From Clostridia bacterium (lineage in GTDB: Bacteria; Bacillota; Clostridia; Oscillospirales; Acutalibacteraceae): a DNA stretch of 64,000 bases. The notes below the pieces were generated by a model. That model saw only the letters and a list, made by a program, of their open reading frames with translations, was not told the DNA's origin and did not search any database. The stretch spans positions 17,696 to 81,695 of the forward strand of contig JAFQVM010000028.1 in NCBI GenBank assembly GCA_017407995.1, written 5' to 3'. Of the stretch, positions 17,632 to 26,232 are shown piece by piece. Positions within the stretch are counted from its first letter, which is position 1. The number at the start of each line of letters is the position of its first letter. A program made the position numbers and the translations under genes.

Positions 17632-19744
17632 CGGTTTTCTTTCCCTTTTTGCTTGCCTTTTTTTCAAAGCCGCAGCCCTCGTTAAGGCAGACAACTATAC
17701 CGCCTTTTTTCTTGAACAGGGACTTGCCGCAGTTCGGACAGTTCTCGCCTGTGGGCTTATCCCAGCTCATGAAGTCGCACTCGGGCCAGTTGGAGCAGCC
17801 GTAGAAAGTGTAGCCTTTTTTGGTCTTTCTCTCTATAACCTTTGCTCCGCACTTGGGACAGGTTGCATTAGTTTCAAGAACGAGCGGTTTTGCATTCTTA
17901 CATTCCGGATATCCGGGACATGCAAGGAATCTGCCGTAACGGCCGGTTTTTATTACCATCATGCGTCCGCACTTGTCGCACGGGATGTCCGTTGTGTCTT
18001 CTTCAAGCTGAATCTTGACGTCTTTCATCTCAGCCTTTGCCTTTTCGAGTGTTTTCTCAAAGTCGCCGTAGAAGCCGTCAAGCACGCTTACATAGTCAAC
18101 GTCACCGGCATCGATTTTATCAAGCATATCTTCCATTTGAGCGGTAAACTTGACGTTGACGATACGGGAGAATTTATCCTTAAGCAGGCTTGTTGTTGCC
18201 TCGCCGAGTTCTGTGGGAACAAACTGCTTTGATTCACGTTTTACATAGCCACGCTTAACAATGGTTGTGATAATTGTAGAGTATGTGCTGGGTCTGCCGA
18301 TACCCTTTTCCTCAAATTCCTTGACGAGAGAAGCCTCCGTGAAACGGGGAGGCGGTGAAGTGAAGTGCTGGTTGGGAGTAAGCTCCTTGAGTTTTGTGTT
18401 GTCGCCGACTTTGAGCTCAGGGAATGAAGATTCACCTTTTTCGTCGCTCTCGTCGCTTATTTCATAGAGCTTTGTGAAACCGTCAAAACGGACAGAATAT
18501 CCGGCAGCGGTAAACAGGCAATATTTGCCGTTTTGTGTATCTGACTCATTTGCTCCGGCAATTTCAAGTTTTGTTGTGTCTTGAACACAACTTGCCATAA
18601 GGCTTGCCATAAAGCGTTTCCAAATAAGATTATAGAGTTTGTACTGGTCTGAGGTAAGGGAAGCCTTTACTCTGTCGGGTGTAAGAGAGGGAGTTGCGGG
18701 ACGGATAGCTTCGTGACCGTCCTGAGCGTTGGCTCTTGTCTTGTAGTAGCGGGGTTTTTCGGGCAGATATTCGCTGCCGAACATTGAGCCGATAACATCA
18801 GCCGCCTGAGCACGAGCCTCCTCCGAGATTCTCAGCGAGTCAGTTCTCATGTAGGTTATAAGACCGGTTGTGCCGATTCCGGCAACGTCAACGCCCTCAT
18901 ACAGCTCCTGAGCAGTACGCATAGTCTTTTGGGTCTGGAATCCGAGCTTGCGTGAAGCTTCCTGCTGAAGTGTGGATGTAGTAAAGGGCGGTGCGGGATT
19001 TTTCTTGCGTGTGCCCTTTTTCAGGCTTTTTACACTGTATGATGCGCCGTCAAGTCTTGCAAGAATAGCGTCTGCCTGCTCCTTGTTTTCTATCTTCATT
19101 TTTCCTGTTTCATCACCGTAGAACGATGCGGAGAAAACCTTGCGTGAGGGAGCTGTAAACTTCGCATCGATTGACCAATATTCTTCGGGCACGAAAGCTT
19201 TTATCTCATTCTCACGGTCTACAATCATACGTACGGCAACGCTCTGTACTCTGCCTGCAGAGAGACCTCTGCGGATTTTCTGCGATACAAAGGGACTCAA
19301 ACGGTAGCCGACAAGTCTGTCAAGAATACGGCGGGCCTGCTGAGCGTTTACAAGATTCATATCGACGGCATGGGGGTTATCCATACCGTTTTTGACGCCT
19401 GTCTTTGTGATTTCATTAAATGTTACTCTGTTTTTCTCGCTTAAATCAAGGTCGAGCAGGGTTGCAAGATGCCAGGATATAGCCTCTCCCTCACGGTCGG
19501 GGTCGGTTGCGAGAAATACCTTTTCGCTGTTTGCAACCTCTTCTTTAAGCTCTTTCACAAGCTTTTCCTTGCCCTTGATAACAGCGTATTTCGGTGTAAA
19601 ATTATGCTTTACATCGACGCTGAGCTTAGCGGCAGGCAGGTCACGCACATGACCCATAGAGGCTATTACCTCATAGCCTGAGCCGAGATATTTTTTTATT
19701 GTTTTAGCCTTTGCAGGCGACTCGACGATAACTAAAATTGACAT
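17624..19744 (-). CDS. topA: DNA topoisomerase I
   Basis: Type IA topoisomerase that relaxes negative supercoils. 706 residues: TOPRIM at the N-terminus (VIVESPAKAKTIKKYL, then ATDPDREGEAISWH), the active-site tyrosine in GLITYMRTDSLRIS, and three C-terminal four-cysteine zinc ribbons: CDKCG...CPGYPEC, CPKCG...CSNWPEC and CPNCG...CLNEGC. AGGAGC precedes the ATG. It lies 18 bases from dprA and overlaps trmFO by eight bases. Confidence 0.98.
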   Translation of the reverse strand: MSILVIVESPAKAKTIKKYLGSGYEVIASMGHVRDLPAAKLSVDVKHNFTPKYAVIKGKEKLVKELKEEVANSEKVFLATDPDREGEAISWHLATLLDLDLSEKNRVTFNEITKTGVKNGMDNPHAVDMNLVNAQQARRILDRLVGYRLSPFVSQKIRRGLSAGRVQSVAVRMIVDRENEIKAFVPEEYWSIDAKFTAPSRKVFSASFYGDETGKMKIENKEQADAILARLDGASYSVKSLKKGTRKKNPAPPFTTSTLQQEASRKLGFQTQKTMRTAQELYEGVDVAGIGTTGLITYMRTDSLRISEEARAQAADVIGSMFGSEYLPEKPRYYKTRANAQDGHEAIRPATPSLTPDRVKASLTSDQYKLYNLIWKRFMASLMASCVQDTTKLEIAGANESDTQNGKYCLFTAAGYSVRFDGFTKLYEISDESDEKGESSFPELKVGDNTKLKELTPNQHFTSPPPRFTEASLVKEFEEKGIGRPSTYSTIITTIVKRGYVKRESKQFVPTELGEATTSLLKDKFSRIVNVKFTAQMEDMLDKIDAGDVDYVSVLDGFYGDFEKTLEKAKAEMKDVKIQLEEDTTDIPCDKCGRMMVIKTGRYGRFLACPGYPECKNAKPLVLETNATCPKCGAKVIERKTKKGYTFYGCSNWPECDFMSWDKPTGENCPNCGKSLFKKKGGIVVCLNEGCGFEKKASKKGKKTDE

Positions 19745-19762
19745 AGTGCAGCTCCTGTAGAT

Positions 19763-20998
19763 TTATATTTTTTTATATCTCTTTCCTGCGCACAGGCAGA
19801 CGAGGTCAGCGAGTTCAAGCTCAGTCAGAGCGCTGATGACCTCCCACGGCGCAAGACCGGTATTTTTAGCTATTTCATCGGCGAAGAGAGGTGCTTCGCC
19901 GAAAGAATCATAGACAGTTTTGGCTTTGTCTGACAGGTCAGTCGGAATGGAAATAAGTTTTGCAACTTCAAACTTAGGCTCTCCGTGGTTTTCTGAGTCT
20001 GTCTGTGGATTGATTTGCCGAACAACTGTCTTAATCGGACGGCCTTTTTCTTCCTGTGACAACTCACGTTTTCCGCCTAAGTATTGCAGTGCCTTTTCAA
20101 CATCCTCACTTCGGATTTTATCCGAAAAACGCAGAGCGTATTCTTCAATGACGTCAAATATTGAAAAAAGCGGACGTGCACCGTCTTTTATCAGCCGATT
20201 GGCGCCTGCATATGAGGAGTTGAATACATCACCGGGCGGAGCAAAAACATCTCGGCCCTGTTCCATGGCGAAGTTTGCGGTTATCAGCGAGCCGCTTTTG
20301 ATGCCTGCTTCAATAACTATCGTAGCTTCGCTTAAGCCCGATATTATGCGGTTTCTTACAGGAAAAGTCTTTGGAGAAGCGGGGGTTCCCGGAGGGAATT
20401 CTGTTATCAAAGCACCGCTTTTCGAAATGTCGTCCCGAAGGTGGCGGTTTTCCATAAGATAATTTACACCGAAACCGCATCCGAGTACAGCAGCGGTAGG
20501 TCCGTCTGCCGAAAGTGAGCCGTTATGGGCCGCACTGTCTATACCCAAAGCCGCACCGCTGACAACGCATATCCCGGCATGGGAGAGCGCTGCGGCATAT
20601 CTGTGAGCGAGGTGGCTGCCCTGGAACGACGCTTTGCGTGTGCCGACAACAGCGACACATACGTTGTTGCAAACCTTTGAGATATCCCCTTGAACAAAGA
20701 GCGCCAACGGAAAATTGCGGATATTGCGCAGATTTCGAGGGTAGGTTGCATCATCGGGTGTTATTATCTGCCAACCGTTATTATTGCAAAGCTCAGCTAT
20801 ACCCTGCGCCTGTTTGGGAGAGTAAGCTGAGAGCTTTTCTATCTGTTTTTTGGTGAGTACACCGCTCAATTTCCATTCAATCTCACCGGCAAGATACATC
20901 TTTTCGGGCGATGGAAACACAGCGGTAATCTCATCTGTTCTCGCTCCGGGGCCGAGAGCGCCCTGAAGCCAAAGCCAGTAGAGTTTTTTGCTGTCCAT
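19763..20998 (-). CDS. dprA: DNA-processing protein DprA
   Basis: Binds incoming single-stranded DNA and loads RecA in transformation. About 411 residues. A SAM-like N-terminal domain is followed by the Rossmann-like core: AVVGTRKASFQGS, CVVSGAALGIDSAAHNGSL, AVLGCGFGVNY, VRNRIISGLSEATIVIEAG and FAPPGDV. A winged-helix region follows (ADEIAKNTGLAPWEV). The start is ATG 20996-20998 with GGAGGT four bases upstream; a longer reading to 21034 would overlap the upstream methylase gene. Confidence 0.95.
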   Translation of the reverse strand: MDSKKLYWLWLQGALGPGARTDEITAVFPSPEKMYLAGEIEWKLSGVLTKKQIEKLSAYSPKQAQGIAELCNNNGWQIITPDDATYPRNLRNIRNFPLALFVQGDISKVCNNVCVAVVGTRKASFQGSHLAHRYAAALSHAGICVVSGAALGIDSAAHNGSLSADGPTAAVLGCGFGVNYLMENRHLRDDISKSGALITEFPPGTPASPKTFPVRNRIISGLSEATIVIEAGIKSGSLITANFAMEQGRDVFAPPGDVFNSSYAGANRLIKDGARPLFSIFDVIEEYALRFSDKIRSEDVEKALQYLGGKRELSQEEKGRPIKTVVRQINPQTDSENHGEPKFEVAKLISIPTDLSDKAKTVYDSFGEAPLFADEIAKNTGLAPWEVISALTELELADLVCLCAGKRYKKI

Positions 20999-21015
20999 TC
21001 GGACCTCCGCAATGT

Positions 21016-21804
21016 TTATTTTGTAAGCTCCCACATGAGAACTGCGGCTGCCGCAGCAGCATTGAGAGATTCCGCTCTGCCTCGCATGGGAATTGTAATC
21101 TGCATGTCACAGACGTCTTTAACCTCTTGTGAAATACCGCTGCCCTCGTTGCCGATAACGCAGACAATACCGTCTCTTTTAGGCATATCCTTGACGCAGA
21201 CAGCTGAACTGTCGGGCGTAGAGGCTACGGTTAGCATACCTTTTTTAGAGGCAAAAATCAATAGTGAGGGCAAATTTGATGTTGTCAACACAGAGATGCG
21301 AAGCGACGACCCCATCGCAGCACGCAGCGCCTTGGGGTTATAAATGTCGCATCCGCCGCCTACCAGAACGCCCGAAAGTCCGAACGCCTCTGCGGTACGC
21401 AGCACAGCTCCGAGATTGGAGGGGTCCTGCATGTTGTCAAGAGCAATATATGTGCCGTTTTCACAAAGGTTCTGCTCATCGAAGTTTTTTCGCTGAACAC
21501 AGATGCAGAAAATTCCCTGAGGGCCTCTGGTGTCGGATATGCGTCCGCAAAGGTCATGCGTTATTTCAAAGCACTGTTCAGCTTTTTTTATGACAGCATC
21601 AGCATACTCGGGATACTTGCGCAGAGCCTCGACGGTGAAAAAAGCGGTTTTTATCTCGATACCGGTGATAGCTGCATCAGAGCATATACGGGCGCCTTCA
21701 AGCGCAAAAAGCCCCGTTTCCCTGCGGAAAGAGGCGCTCTGTGACAGATGCTGAAACAGCTTTATCTTTTCGTTTGAACGTGAGGAAATTTTCTCAAACT
21801 CCAT
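21016..21804 (-). CDS. TrmH/SpoU-family RNA 2'-O-methyltransferase
   Basis: Ribose methyltransferase of the SPOUT class, 262 residues. N-terminal substrate-binding domain (FALEGARICSDA), then the knotted SAM-binding core: YIALDNMQDPSNLGAVLRTAEAFG (motif 1), CVIGNEGSGIS (motif 2) and IPMRGRAESLNAAAAAAVL (motif 3). The usual target of such proteins next to rplT is 23S rRNA (RlmB-like), but the exact nucleotide cannot be read from sequence. The start ATG 21802-21804 has GGGAG upstream. A hairpin separates it from rplT, so it may be expressed at a lower level than the ribosomal genes. Confidence 0.92.
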   Translation of the reverse strand: MEFEKISSRSNEKIKLFQHLSQSASFRRETGLFALEGARICSDAAITGIEIKTAFFTVEALRKYPEYADAVIKKAEQCFEITHDLCGRISDTRGPQGIFCICVQRKNFDEQNLCENGTYIALDNMQDPSNLGAVLRTAEAFGLSGVLVGGGCDIYNPKALRAAMGSSLRISVLTTSNLPSLLIFASKKGMLTVASTPDSSAVCVKDMPKRDGIVCVIGNEGSGISQEVKDVCDMQITIPMRGRAESLNAAAAAAVLMWELTK

Positions 21805-21826
21805 ATTAACTCCCGAAAACAACAAT

Positions 21827-21853
21827 ACGGGGCTGCTCCTTTTGCAGCCCCGT
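21827..21853 (-). terminator. Hairpin between rplT and the SpoU methylase gene
   Basis: Perfect 10-bp GC-rich stem ACGGGGCTGC (21827-21836) / GCAGCCCCGT (21844-21853), seven-base loop. On the minus strand it is followed only by ATTGTTGTTTTC, so it is probably a partial terminator that lowers read-through from rplT. Confidence 0.6.
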
Positions 21854-21868
21854 TAACTTTTTGAAAAA

Positions 21869-22228
21869 TCAGCCGTTAAGGGCAGCCTTAGCCTGCTCAG
21901 TAAGAGCGGTGAAAGCAGCCGGGTCGCTGACAGCAATCTCAGCGAGCATCTTGCGGTTGAGGTCGATGTTAGCCTTCTTAAGGCCGTTGATAAATGTGGA
22001 ATAGTTCATTCCGTTGAGCTTTGCAGCAGCAGAGATTCTTGTAATCCACAGACGACGGAAATCACGCTTTTTCTGCTTGCGGCCGACATAAGCGTACTGG
22101 CCGCTCTTCATAACTGCCTGCTTAGCAGTCTTGAAAAGGCTGTGCTTTGAGCCATAGTAGCCCTTGGCAAGCTTAAGAACTTTATTTCTTCTCTTGCGAG
22201 TCATTGTTGCACCTTTGATACGTGCCAT
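21869..22228 (-). CDS. rplT: 50S ribosomal protein L20
   Basis: Binds 23S rRNA early in 50S assembly; in Bacillus it also represses its own operon by binding the leader. 119 residues with the typical basic N-terminus ([20 protein letters not shown]), [13 protein letters not shown] and [11 protein letters not shown]. Third gene of infC-rpmI-rplT. Confidence 0.98.
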   Translation of the reverse strand: MARIKGATMTRKRRNKVLKLAKGYYGSKHSLFKTAKQAVMKSGQYAYVGRKQKKRDFRRLWITRISAAAKLNGMNYSTFINGLKKANIDLNRKMLAEIAVSDPAAFTALTEQAKAALNG

Positions 22229-22270
22229 GTTTTTCTACCTCCGAATAATTAGTGAGTTGTGAGCCGTTTC

Positions 22271-22468
22271 TTATTTATAAGGAACAAGGCGTTTAATCTG
22301 CTTTACGTTTGTGGTATCCGCAACAGCGGTCTTGCGCAGATTCCTTTTGCGCTTTGTGCTCTTCTTAGTAAGAATGTGAGACTTGTTTGCGTGTGCACGT
22401 ATCGGCTTACCGTTTTTAGACAGCTTAAAGCGTTTTTTAGCACCGCTGTGAGTTTTAATCTTGGGCAT
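22271..22468 (-). CDS. rpmI: 50S ribosomal protein L35
   Basis: 65 residues, begins [20 protein letters not shown] and ends in a Lys/Arg-rich tail, all typical of L35. Lies between infC and rplT as in most bacteria, with a strong GGAGG ribosome site. Confidence 0.98.
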   Translation of the reverse strand: MPKIKTHSGAKKRFKLSKNGKPIRAHANKSHILTKKSTKRKRNLRKTAVADTTNVKQIKRLVPYK

Positions 22469-22517
22469 AATTCTTTTCCTCCTTCAACTTTTGGTTCCGA
22501 TTACTGATTCCGGAAAT

Positions 22518-23036
22518 TTATTTCGAGCTTTTAGGGGCCAGGAACATAAGCATCTGACGGCCCTCAAGTTTAGCGGGTTTTTCAACCGAAGCTATCTCTG
22601 CGCACTTGTCTGCGAAATCTGCCATAATGGTCAGACCGAGGTCAGTGTGAGTCATCTCACGTCCACGGAAGCGGATTGAAACTTTCACTTTGTTGCCCGC
22701 AGTCAGGAATTTTTTGGCGTGACCTACCTTTGTATCAAAGTCGTGGACATCAATGTTGGGTGAAAGGCGGATTTCCTTTATTTCAACGATGCGTTGATTT
22801 TTCTTGGCTTCCTTCTCTCTCTTGGACTGCTCAAAGCGGTACTTGCCGTAGTCCATAATCTTACAGACGGGCGGCTTAGCCTGCGGAGCGATTTTGACAA
22901 GGTCGAGATTCTTTTCTGCAGCGATTTTAAGAGCCTGGGCAGAAGTTACTATGCCGAGCTGTTCGCCGTCGTTGCTGATTAGTCTGACCTCTTTGTCCAT
23001 AATTTCTTCATTGATTTGCAGTTCTTTAATACTGAT
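22518..23036 (-). CDS. infC: Translation initiation factor IF-3, predicted AUC start
   Basis: Prevents premature subunit joining and proofreads start codons. The N-domain begins ISIKELQINEEI and has KEVRLISNDGEQLG and VCKIMDYGKYRFEQSK; the C-domain carries EIRLSPNIDVHDFDTKVGHAKKFL and VSIRFRGREMTH. The family N-terminus aligns only if translation starts at codon ATC 23034-23036, which lies seven bases after GGAGGTG (23044-23050). The first ATG in frame would remove about 12 conserved residues. IF-3 genes commonly use AUU-type starts so that excess IF-3 represses its own synthesis; here AUC is the best placed codon, with an AUU two codons later as the alternative. Confidence 0.93.
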   Translation of the reverse strand: MSIKELQINEEIMDKEVRLISNDGEQLGIVTSAQALKIAAEKNLDLVKIAPQAKPPVCKIMDYGKYRFEQSKREKEAKKNQRIVEIKEIRLSPNIDVHDFDTKVGHAKKFLTAGNKVKVSIRFRGREMTHTDLGLTIMADFADKCAEIASVEKPAKLEGRQMLMFLAPKSSK

Positions 23037-23050
23037 AGGAAAACACCTCC

Positions 23051-23212
23051 AAAAAATTGTGACGTTTAACGTCGTACCGGAAAAATCAAAGCGAGGGCAC
23101 AGCTTGCCCTCGCTCAAAAATCAATAATACACCGAAAACGGTTTAGTATTGACCTGCGTAGGACAAAACCTCGAGGTGAGAGCATGGCAAATGCGACACT
23201 CTGCTTTGTTGT
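23051..23212 (-). ncRNA. Structured infC-rpmI-rplT leader (L20-leader type, candidate)
   Basis: About 160 transcribed bases between the predicted start point and the infC ribosome site, with no open reading frame and ending in an attenuator. By position and architecture it corresponds to the leader through which L20 controls this operon in low-GC Gram-positives. I could not fold the anti-terminator, so membership in the L20-leader family is inferred. Confidence 0.5.
23080..23114 (-). terminator. Attenuator hairpin in the infC leader
   Basis: Perfect 10-bp stem AGCGAGGGCA (23090-23099) / TGCCCTCGCT (23105-23114), followed on the minus strand by TTTGATTTTT. It lies between the promoter at 23219-23247 and infC, in the position where L20-controlled attenuation occurs in Bacillus. 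Confidence 0.72.
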
Positions 23213-23218
23213 AGCGAT

Positions 23219-23247
23219 ATTCTAACACCCCGAAAAGTATTTGTCAA
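23219..23247 (-). promoter_or_regulatory. Promoter of the infC-smc cluster
   Basis: On the minus strand: -35 TTGACA (23242-23247, perfect), 17-base spacer, -10 TAGAAT (23219-23224). Drives infC-rpmI-rplT and possibly the downstream minus-strand genes to smc. Confidence 0.85.
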
Positions 23248-23264
23248 GGGTTTTTAAAAAATAA

Positions 23265-23293
23265 TTGTAGAGCGTTATTATTTGTGCTAAAAT
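23265..23293 (+). promoter_or_regulatory. Promoter of the YhcH-family gene
   Basis: -35 TTGTAG (23265-23270), 17-base spacer, -10 TAAAAT (23288-23293). Divergent from the infC promoter. Confidence 0.6.
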
Positions 23294-23317
23294 GGAAACG
23301 ATTCAGGAGGGATGAAC

Positions 23318-23776
23318 ATGATAACAGACAGAATAGAAAACCTTAAAAGCTATGAGAAAGTTGCAAACGGTTTGGATTTGGCGATAAAGTTTTTTGAAAC
23401 AGCCACAGCAGATATGGTGCAGGGTCGGTACGACCTTGACGGTGACAGAGTTTTTGCAAACGTTCAGGGCTATGAGCCGAAAGAGTATAATGATGAGATG
23501 CTATTTGAAGCGCACAAGAAATACATTGACCTGCAGGCTGTACTCAGCGGCGGTGAAAGAATCGATTGGGCGATTGTGGACACTCTCACCGAAGAGCGTG
23601 AGGAGTACTCAAAGGGCGGGGACATCGCCTTTTACAGCGGAGAGGGCGCAATGGAGATACCTCTTCGTGCGGGCGATTTCACAATTCTTATGCCGCAGGA
23701 CGCCCATAAGCCGGGTATAAAGCTTGATGACTGCAAGGATGTTGTCAAGGTGGTTGTAAAAATTGCTGTCGACTAA
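23318..23776 (+). CDS. YhcH/YjgK/YiaL family protein
   Basis: A 152-residue cupin-like protein of the YhcH/DUF386 family, whose members occur in sialic acid and sugar-acid operons as possible anomerases or isomerases. Visible landmarks are FEAHKKYIDLQAVLSGGERIDW, FYSGEGAMEIPLRAGDFTILMPQDAHKPG and KVVVKI; the Glu/His residues in HKKYIDLQ and DAHKPG form the metal site in solved members. ATG 23318 has GGAGG seven bases upstream; the ATG at 23312 is too close to it. A HAD hydrolase gene follows 22 bases later. Confidence 0.88.
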   Translation: MITDRIENLKSYEKVANGLDLAIKFFETATADMVQGRYDLDGDRVFANVQGYEPKEYNDEMLFEAHKKYIDLQAVLSGGERIDWAIVDTLTEEREEYSKGGDIAFYSGEGAMEIPLRAGDFTILMPQDAHKPGIKLDDCKDVVKVVVKIAVD

Positions 23777-23798
23777 GTATATATAAGAGGTATATATA

Positions 23799-24482
23799 AT
23801 GAAAAAGGCAATTTTTTGGGATTTCGACGGTACGCTCGTATATTCCGACCACCTGTGGAGCGGCTCATTGCTGCGCCTGATAACCGCTGAAGCACCCCAA
23901 AAAGGTATAGTGCTCGACGAAGTGCGTGAGCATATGAAAACGGGATTTACATGGCACACCCCGTTTGATGACCACAGCCAACTCAAGGGTGAGAAGTGGT
24001 GGGATAACATTTTAGACCGCATGAAGGAAATCTGTCTTCTGTTGGGGTTGGATAACGTCACGGCTCAAATGGTTGCCGACAGAATGAGAGCAGAGATAAC
24101 GGATATTAAAAACTATCATATATATCCCGATGCCGTAGAGATGCTTTTGTTTGCCCGGGAAAAGGGGTATAAAAATTACATACTTTCAAATAACTATCCC
24201 GAGCTTGAAAGTGTGATGGAGAAACTCGGCTTGGCAGATTTTTTTGACGGGTTTACGGTATCCGCCGTTTTGGGGGTCGACAAACCCCGTAAAGAAATTT
24301 TTGAACATGCGTTAAAGTTGTCGGACTATCCTGAGTGTTGCTTTATGGTAGGAGACAACCCTTATGCAGATATAGAGGGCGCCAACAGCGTTGATATACC
24401 TTCTGTTTTGGTGCATAAGGATGTAAAAAGCAACGCCTGCTATACTTTTGAATTTTTGTCAGACATGAAAACCATATTATAA
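23799..24482 (+). CDS. HAD-superfamily hydrolase
   Basis: A 227-residue phosphatase-like protein. HAD motif I is FWDFDGTLVYSD with the nucleophile Asp and the acid/base Asp two residues on; motif II is ILSNNYPE; motif III Lys is in VDKPRKEIFE; motif IV is MVGDNPYADIEGA. A helical cap lies between motifs I and II (C1 type). Substrate unknown; many members act on phosphoglycolate or sugar phosphates. Co-directional with the YhcH gene and followed by a terminator. Confidence 0.88.
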   Translation: MKKAIFWDFDGTLVYSDHLWSGSLLRLITAEAPQKGIVLDEVREHMKTGFTWHTPFDDHSQLKGEKWWDNILDRMKEICLLLGLDNVTAQMVADRMRAEITDIKNYHIYPDAVEMLLFAREKGYKNYILSNNYPELESVMEKLGLADFFDGFTVSAVLGVDKPRKEIFEHALKLSDYPECCFMVGDNPYADIEGANSVDIPSVLVHKDVKSNACYTFEFLSDMKTIL

Positions 24483-24487
24483 AAATA

Positions 24488-24527
24488 ACCGCAGAGGAAA
24501 ACTTTTCCCCTGCGGTCAAAAATTTTT
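24488..24527 (+). terminator. Terminator after the HAD gene
   Basis: Stem ACCGCAG...CTGCGGT (24488-24494 / 24510-24516) extended by GG/CC inside, followed by CAAAAATTTTTG. It separates the convergent HAD and YhhN-family genes. Confidence 0.7.
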
Positions 24528-24535
24528 GACGGGTG

Positions 24536-25243
24536 TTATTTTACAAACATTATTGTTGACGCTAACAGCAACTGTGCGGCATAATACGCTGTGTGGTTAA
24601 TGATAATTCTAACCTTGTTGTTGCCGTTGCCGAAGTACATCTTCAAAAGTTCCATGTCGGAAATCATGAAAAGGGCGCCTGCTATTGCAAACAAAATCCA
24701 GTGAATCATTTCATATCCGTCGTATCTTGCAACTGCCAGCGCTGACCAACCGTTCATGGTTACTGTAAGGGAGTATATAAGAAGAATTGGCTTGTTCTTT
24801 CCGAAGTTAAACTTCATCGGTTTTTCAAGAACAAACATTGCTGCCGTACAGCCTACTGCAAAACCGAGAGGAAGAAGCACCCTGGGCAGAGTCCAGCCGT
24901 CAAAGAAAATGAACTGTGCACAGCAAAAAGCAATTTGACCAAAGAAGAAAGATACGATTCCCGCTTTCAGGAAGGTGTTATCATCTTTAGGATATATCCA
25001 TTTCAGGTCAAGCCAGATATCTCCGATTACGCTGAGAACAAGACCCAATAACATAAGCGTTGCAAAACCGGAATTTGCGGGATTGGCAAGCGCTCCGGCA
25101 AATCCTGTTGCCACAAAAAAGAAGCTGGCAACTGCTTTTGAAAAAAGACCCGGAAAACCGCCACGGGTTACTCTTAGGAATAAGAATACAAGAGCTGCAA
25201 TTATCCCAAGACCAAGAAAAATCCAATAAATTAACGGATTCAA
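24536..25243 (-). CDS. YhhN/lysoplasmalogenase-family membrane protein
   Basis: A 235-residue integral membrane protein with about eight hydrophobic segments. The pattern LGLVLSVIGDIWLD in the third or fourth helix and the later FAIAGALFMISDMELL each carry an acidic residue in a helix, as in the YhhN (TMEM86) family, whose characterised members hydrolyse lysoplasmalogen vinyl-ether lipids. Clostridia do make plasmalogens, which fits. The start codon is TTG with GAGGGGGAA upstream. Confidence 0.8.
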   Translation of the reverse strand: MNPLIYWIFLGLGIIAALVFLFLRVTRGGFPGLFSKAVASFFFVATGFAGALANPANSGFATLMLLGLVLSVIGDIWLDLKWIYPKDDNTFLKAGIVSFFFGQIAFCCAQFIFFDGWTLPRVLLPLGFAVGCTAAMFVLEKPMKFNFGKNKPILLIYSLTVTMNGWSALAVARYDGYEMIHWILFAIAGALFMISDMELLKMYFGNGNNKVRIIINHTAYYAAQLLLASTIMFVK

Positions 25244-25313
25244 AGAAATTCCCCCTCAATACATTTTTATGCAGGTTAAAAATATTTTAGATATAAGGTA
25301 AGGAATTCTTTCT

Positions 25314-26057
25314 TTATTTTCCCTGAGTTCTGTCCTGTCTTGCCTGCTCCGGAGAAACAGGCTCATGCGGGCAGACGATTTCGTCAATAACATTTGTTGG
25401 GGCAGCCCAGCGGACTGCGTTTATGATTATCTGTTGAATCTGCGGGATGTGATAAGTCGGATTTGCCTCATGACCGGGTTGGAAATAAAAGACCTTGCCA
25501 AGACCTCTGCGCCAGCAACATCCTGAGCGGAACAGGTTGCCACCTGAGAACCAGCCTGCAAAAACAAGCTCGTCAGGTTCGGGAATGTCAAAACGCTCAC
25601 CGTACATCTCTTCAACGGGAATCTCTATGTAAGGGTCAATGCCTCTTGCTATCGGGTGTGCGGGATTGATTACCCAAAGGCGCTCAAAGTCTCCGTCTCT
25701 CCAGTTAAGAGAACAGGACGTACCCATGAGAAGCTTGAACGGTTTTGAAAAGTGAGCGGAATGCAGAGCGATAAAGCCCATGCCACGAAGAACACGGTTC
25801 TGAACTTTTCTTGCAAGCTTGTCGGGAACCATCTGATGAGCCATGTGACCCCACCAGATGAGAACATCCGTGCTTTCGAGAAGCTCGTCAGGCAATCCGA
25901 ACTTTCGTTGAGAGAGTGTAGCCGTACGCACTTCGAAGTCTTCCTGCGTTGAAAGAACTTTGCTCAAAAGACCGTGAATACCCTCGGGATAAATATCCGA
26001 TATTTCAGGACTGGATTTTTCGTGAAGACCCTCGTTCCAAATTGTTACTCTAATCAT
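25314..26057 (-). CDS. ThuA-domain protein
   Basis: A 247-residue protein of the ThuA (trehalose-utilisation) family, which has a glutamine-amidotransferase-like fold. Landmarks: VTIWNEGLHEK at the N-terminus, TDVLIWWGHMAHQMVPD, GFIALHSAHFSKPF and PVEEMYGERFDIPEPDELVF. The usual class I amidotransferase nucleophile Cys is not in the expected place (ALHSAHF), as is typical of ThuA proteins, so it is probably not an amidotransferase. Function in the family is poorly defined but linked to sugar catabolism. Confidence 0.85.
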   Translation of the reverse strand: MIRVTIWNEGLHEKSSPEISDIYPEGIHGLLSKVLSTQEDFEVRTATLSQRKFGLPDELLESTDVLIWWGHMAHQMVPDKLARKVQNRVLRGMGFIALHSAHFSKPFKLLMGTSCSLNWRDGDFERLWVINPAHPIARGIDPYIEIPVEEMYGERFDIPEPDELVFAGWFSGGNLFRSGCCWRRGLGKVFYFQPGHEANPTYHIPQIQQIIINAVRWAAPTNVIDEIVCPHEPVSPEQARQDRTQGK

Positions 26058-26181
26058 TTTATCAAATCCTTTCGGGTTATACGTGGTTAGGTCATGCTTT
26101 GACTAAATTATACAATTCCAATTACATTCTTGTCAATATTTTTGGACACATAAAAAATATAAAAATGACGCAATCAACAAG

Positions 26182-26210
26182 TTGCCATATTTTTTACTGT
26201 ATGATATACT
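26182..26210 (+). promoter_or_regulatory. Promoter of the rRNA methyltransferase operon
   Basis: -35 TTGCCA (26182-26187), 17-base spacer, -10 TATACT (26205-26210). The predicted start point is only a few bases before the GGAGTG at 26221, so the 5' leader is very short. It also shows that upstream in-frame codons (from 26182) are not translated. Confidence 0.75.
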
Positions 26211-26232
26211 TATTTTAATTGGAGTGATTGCT

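Noticed and set aside
25314-26057. Class I glutamine amidotransferase
   Set aside because: The fold resembles it, but the nucleophile cysteine is absent at the elbow (ALHSAHF) as in ThuA proteins.
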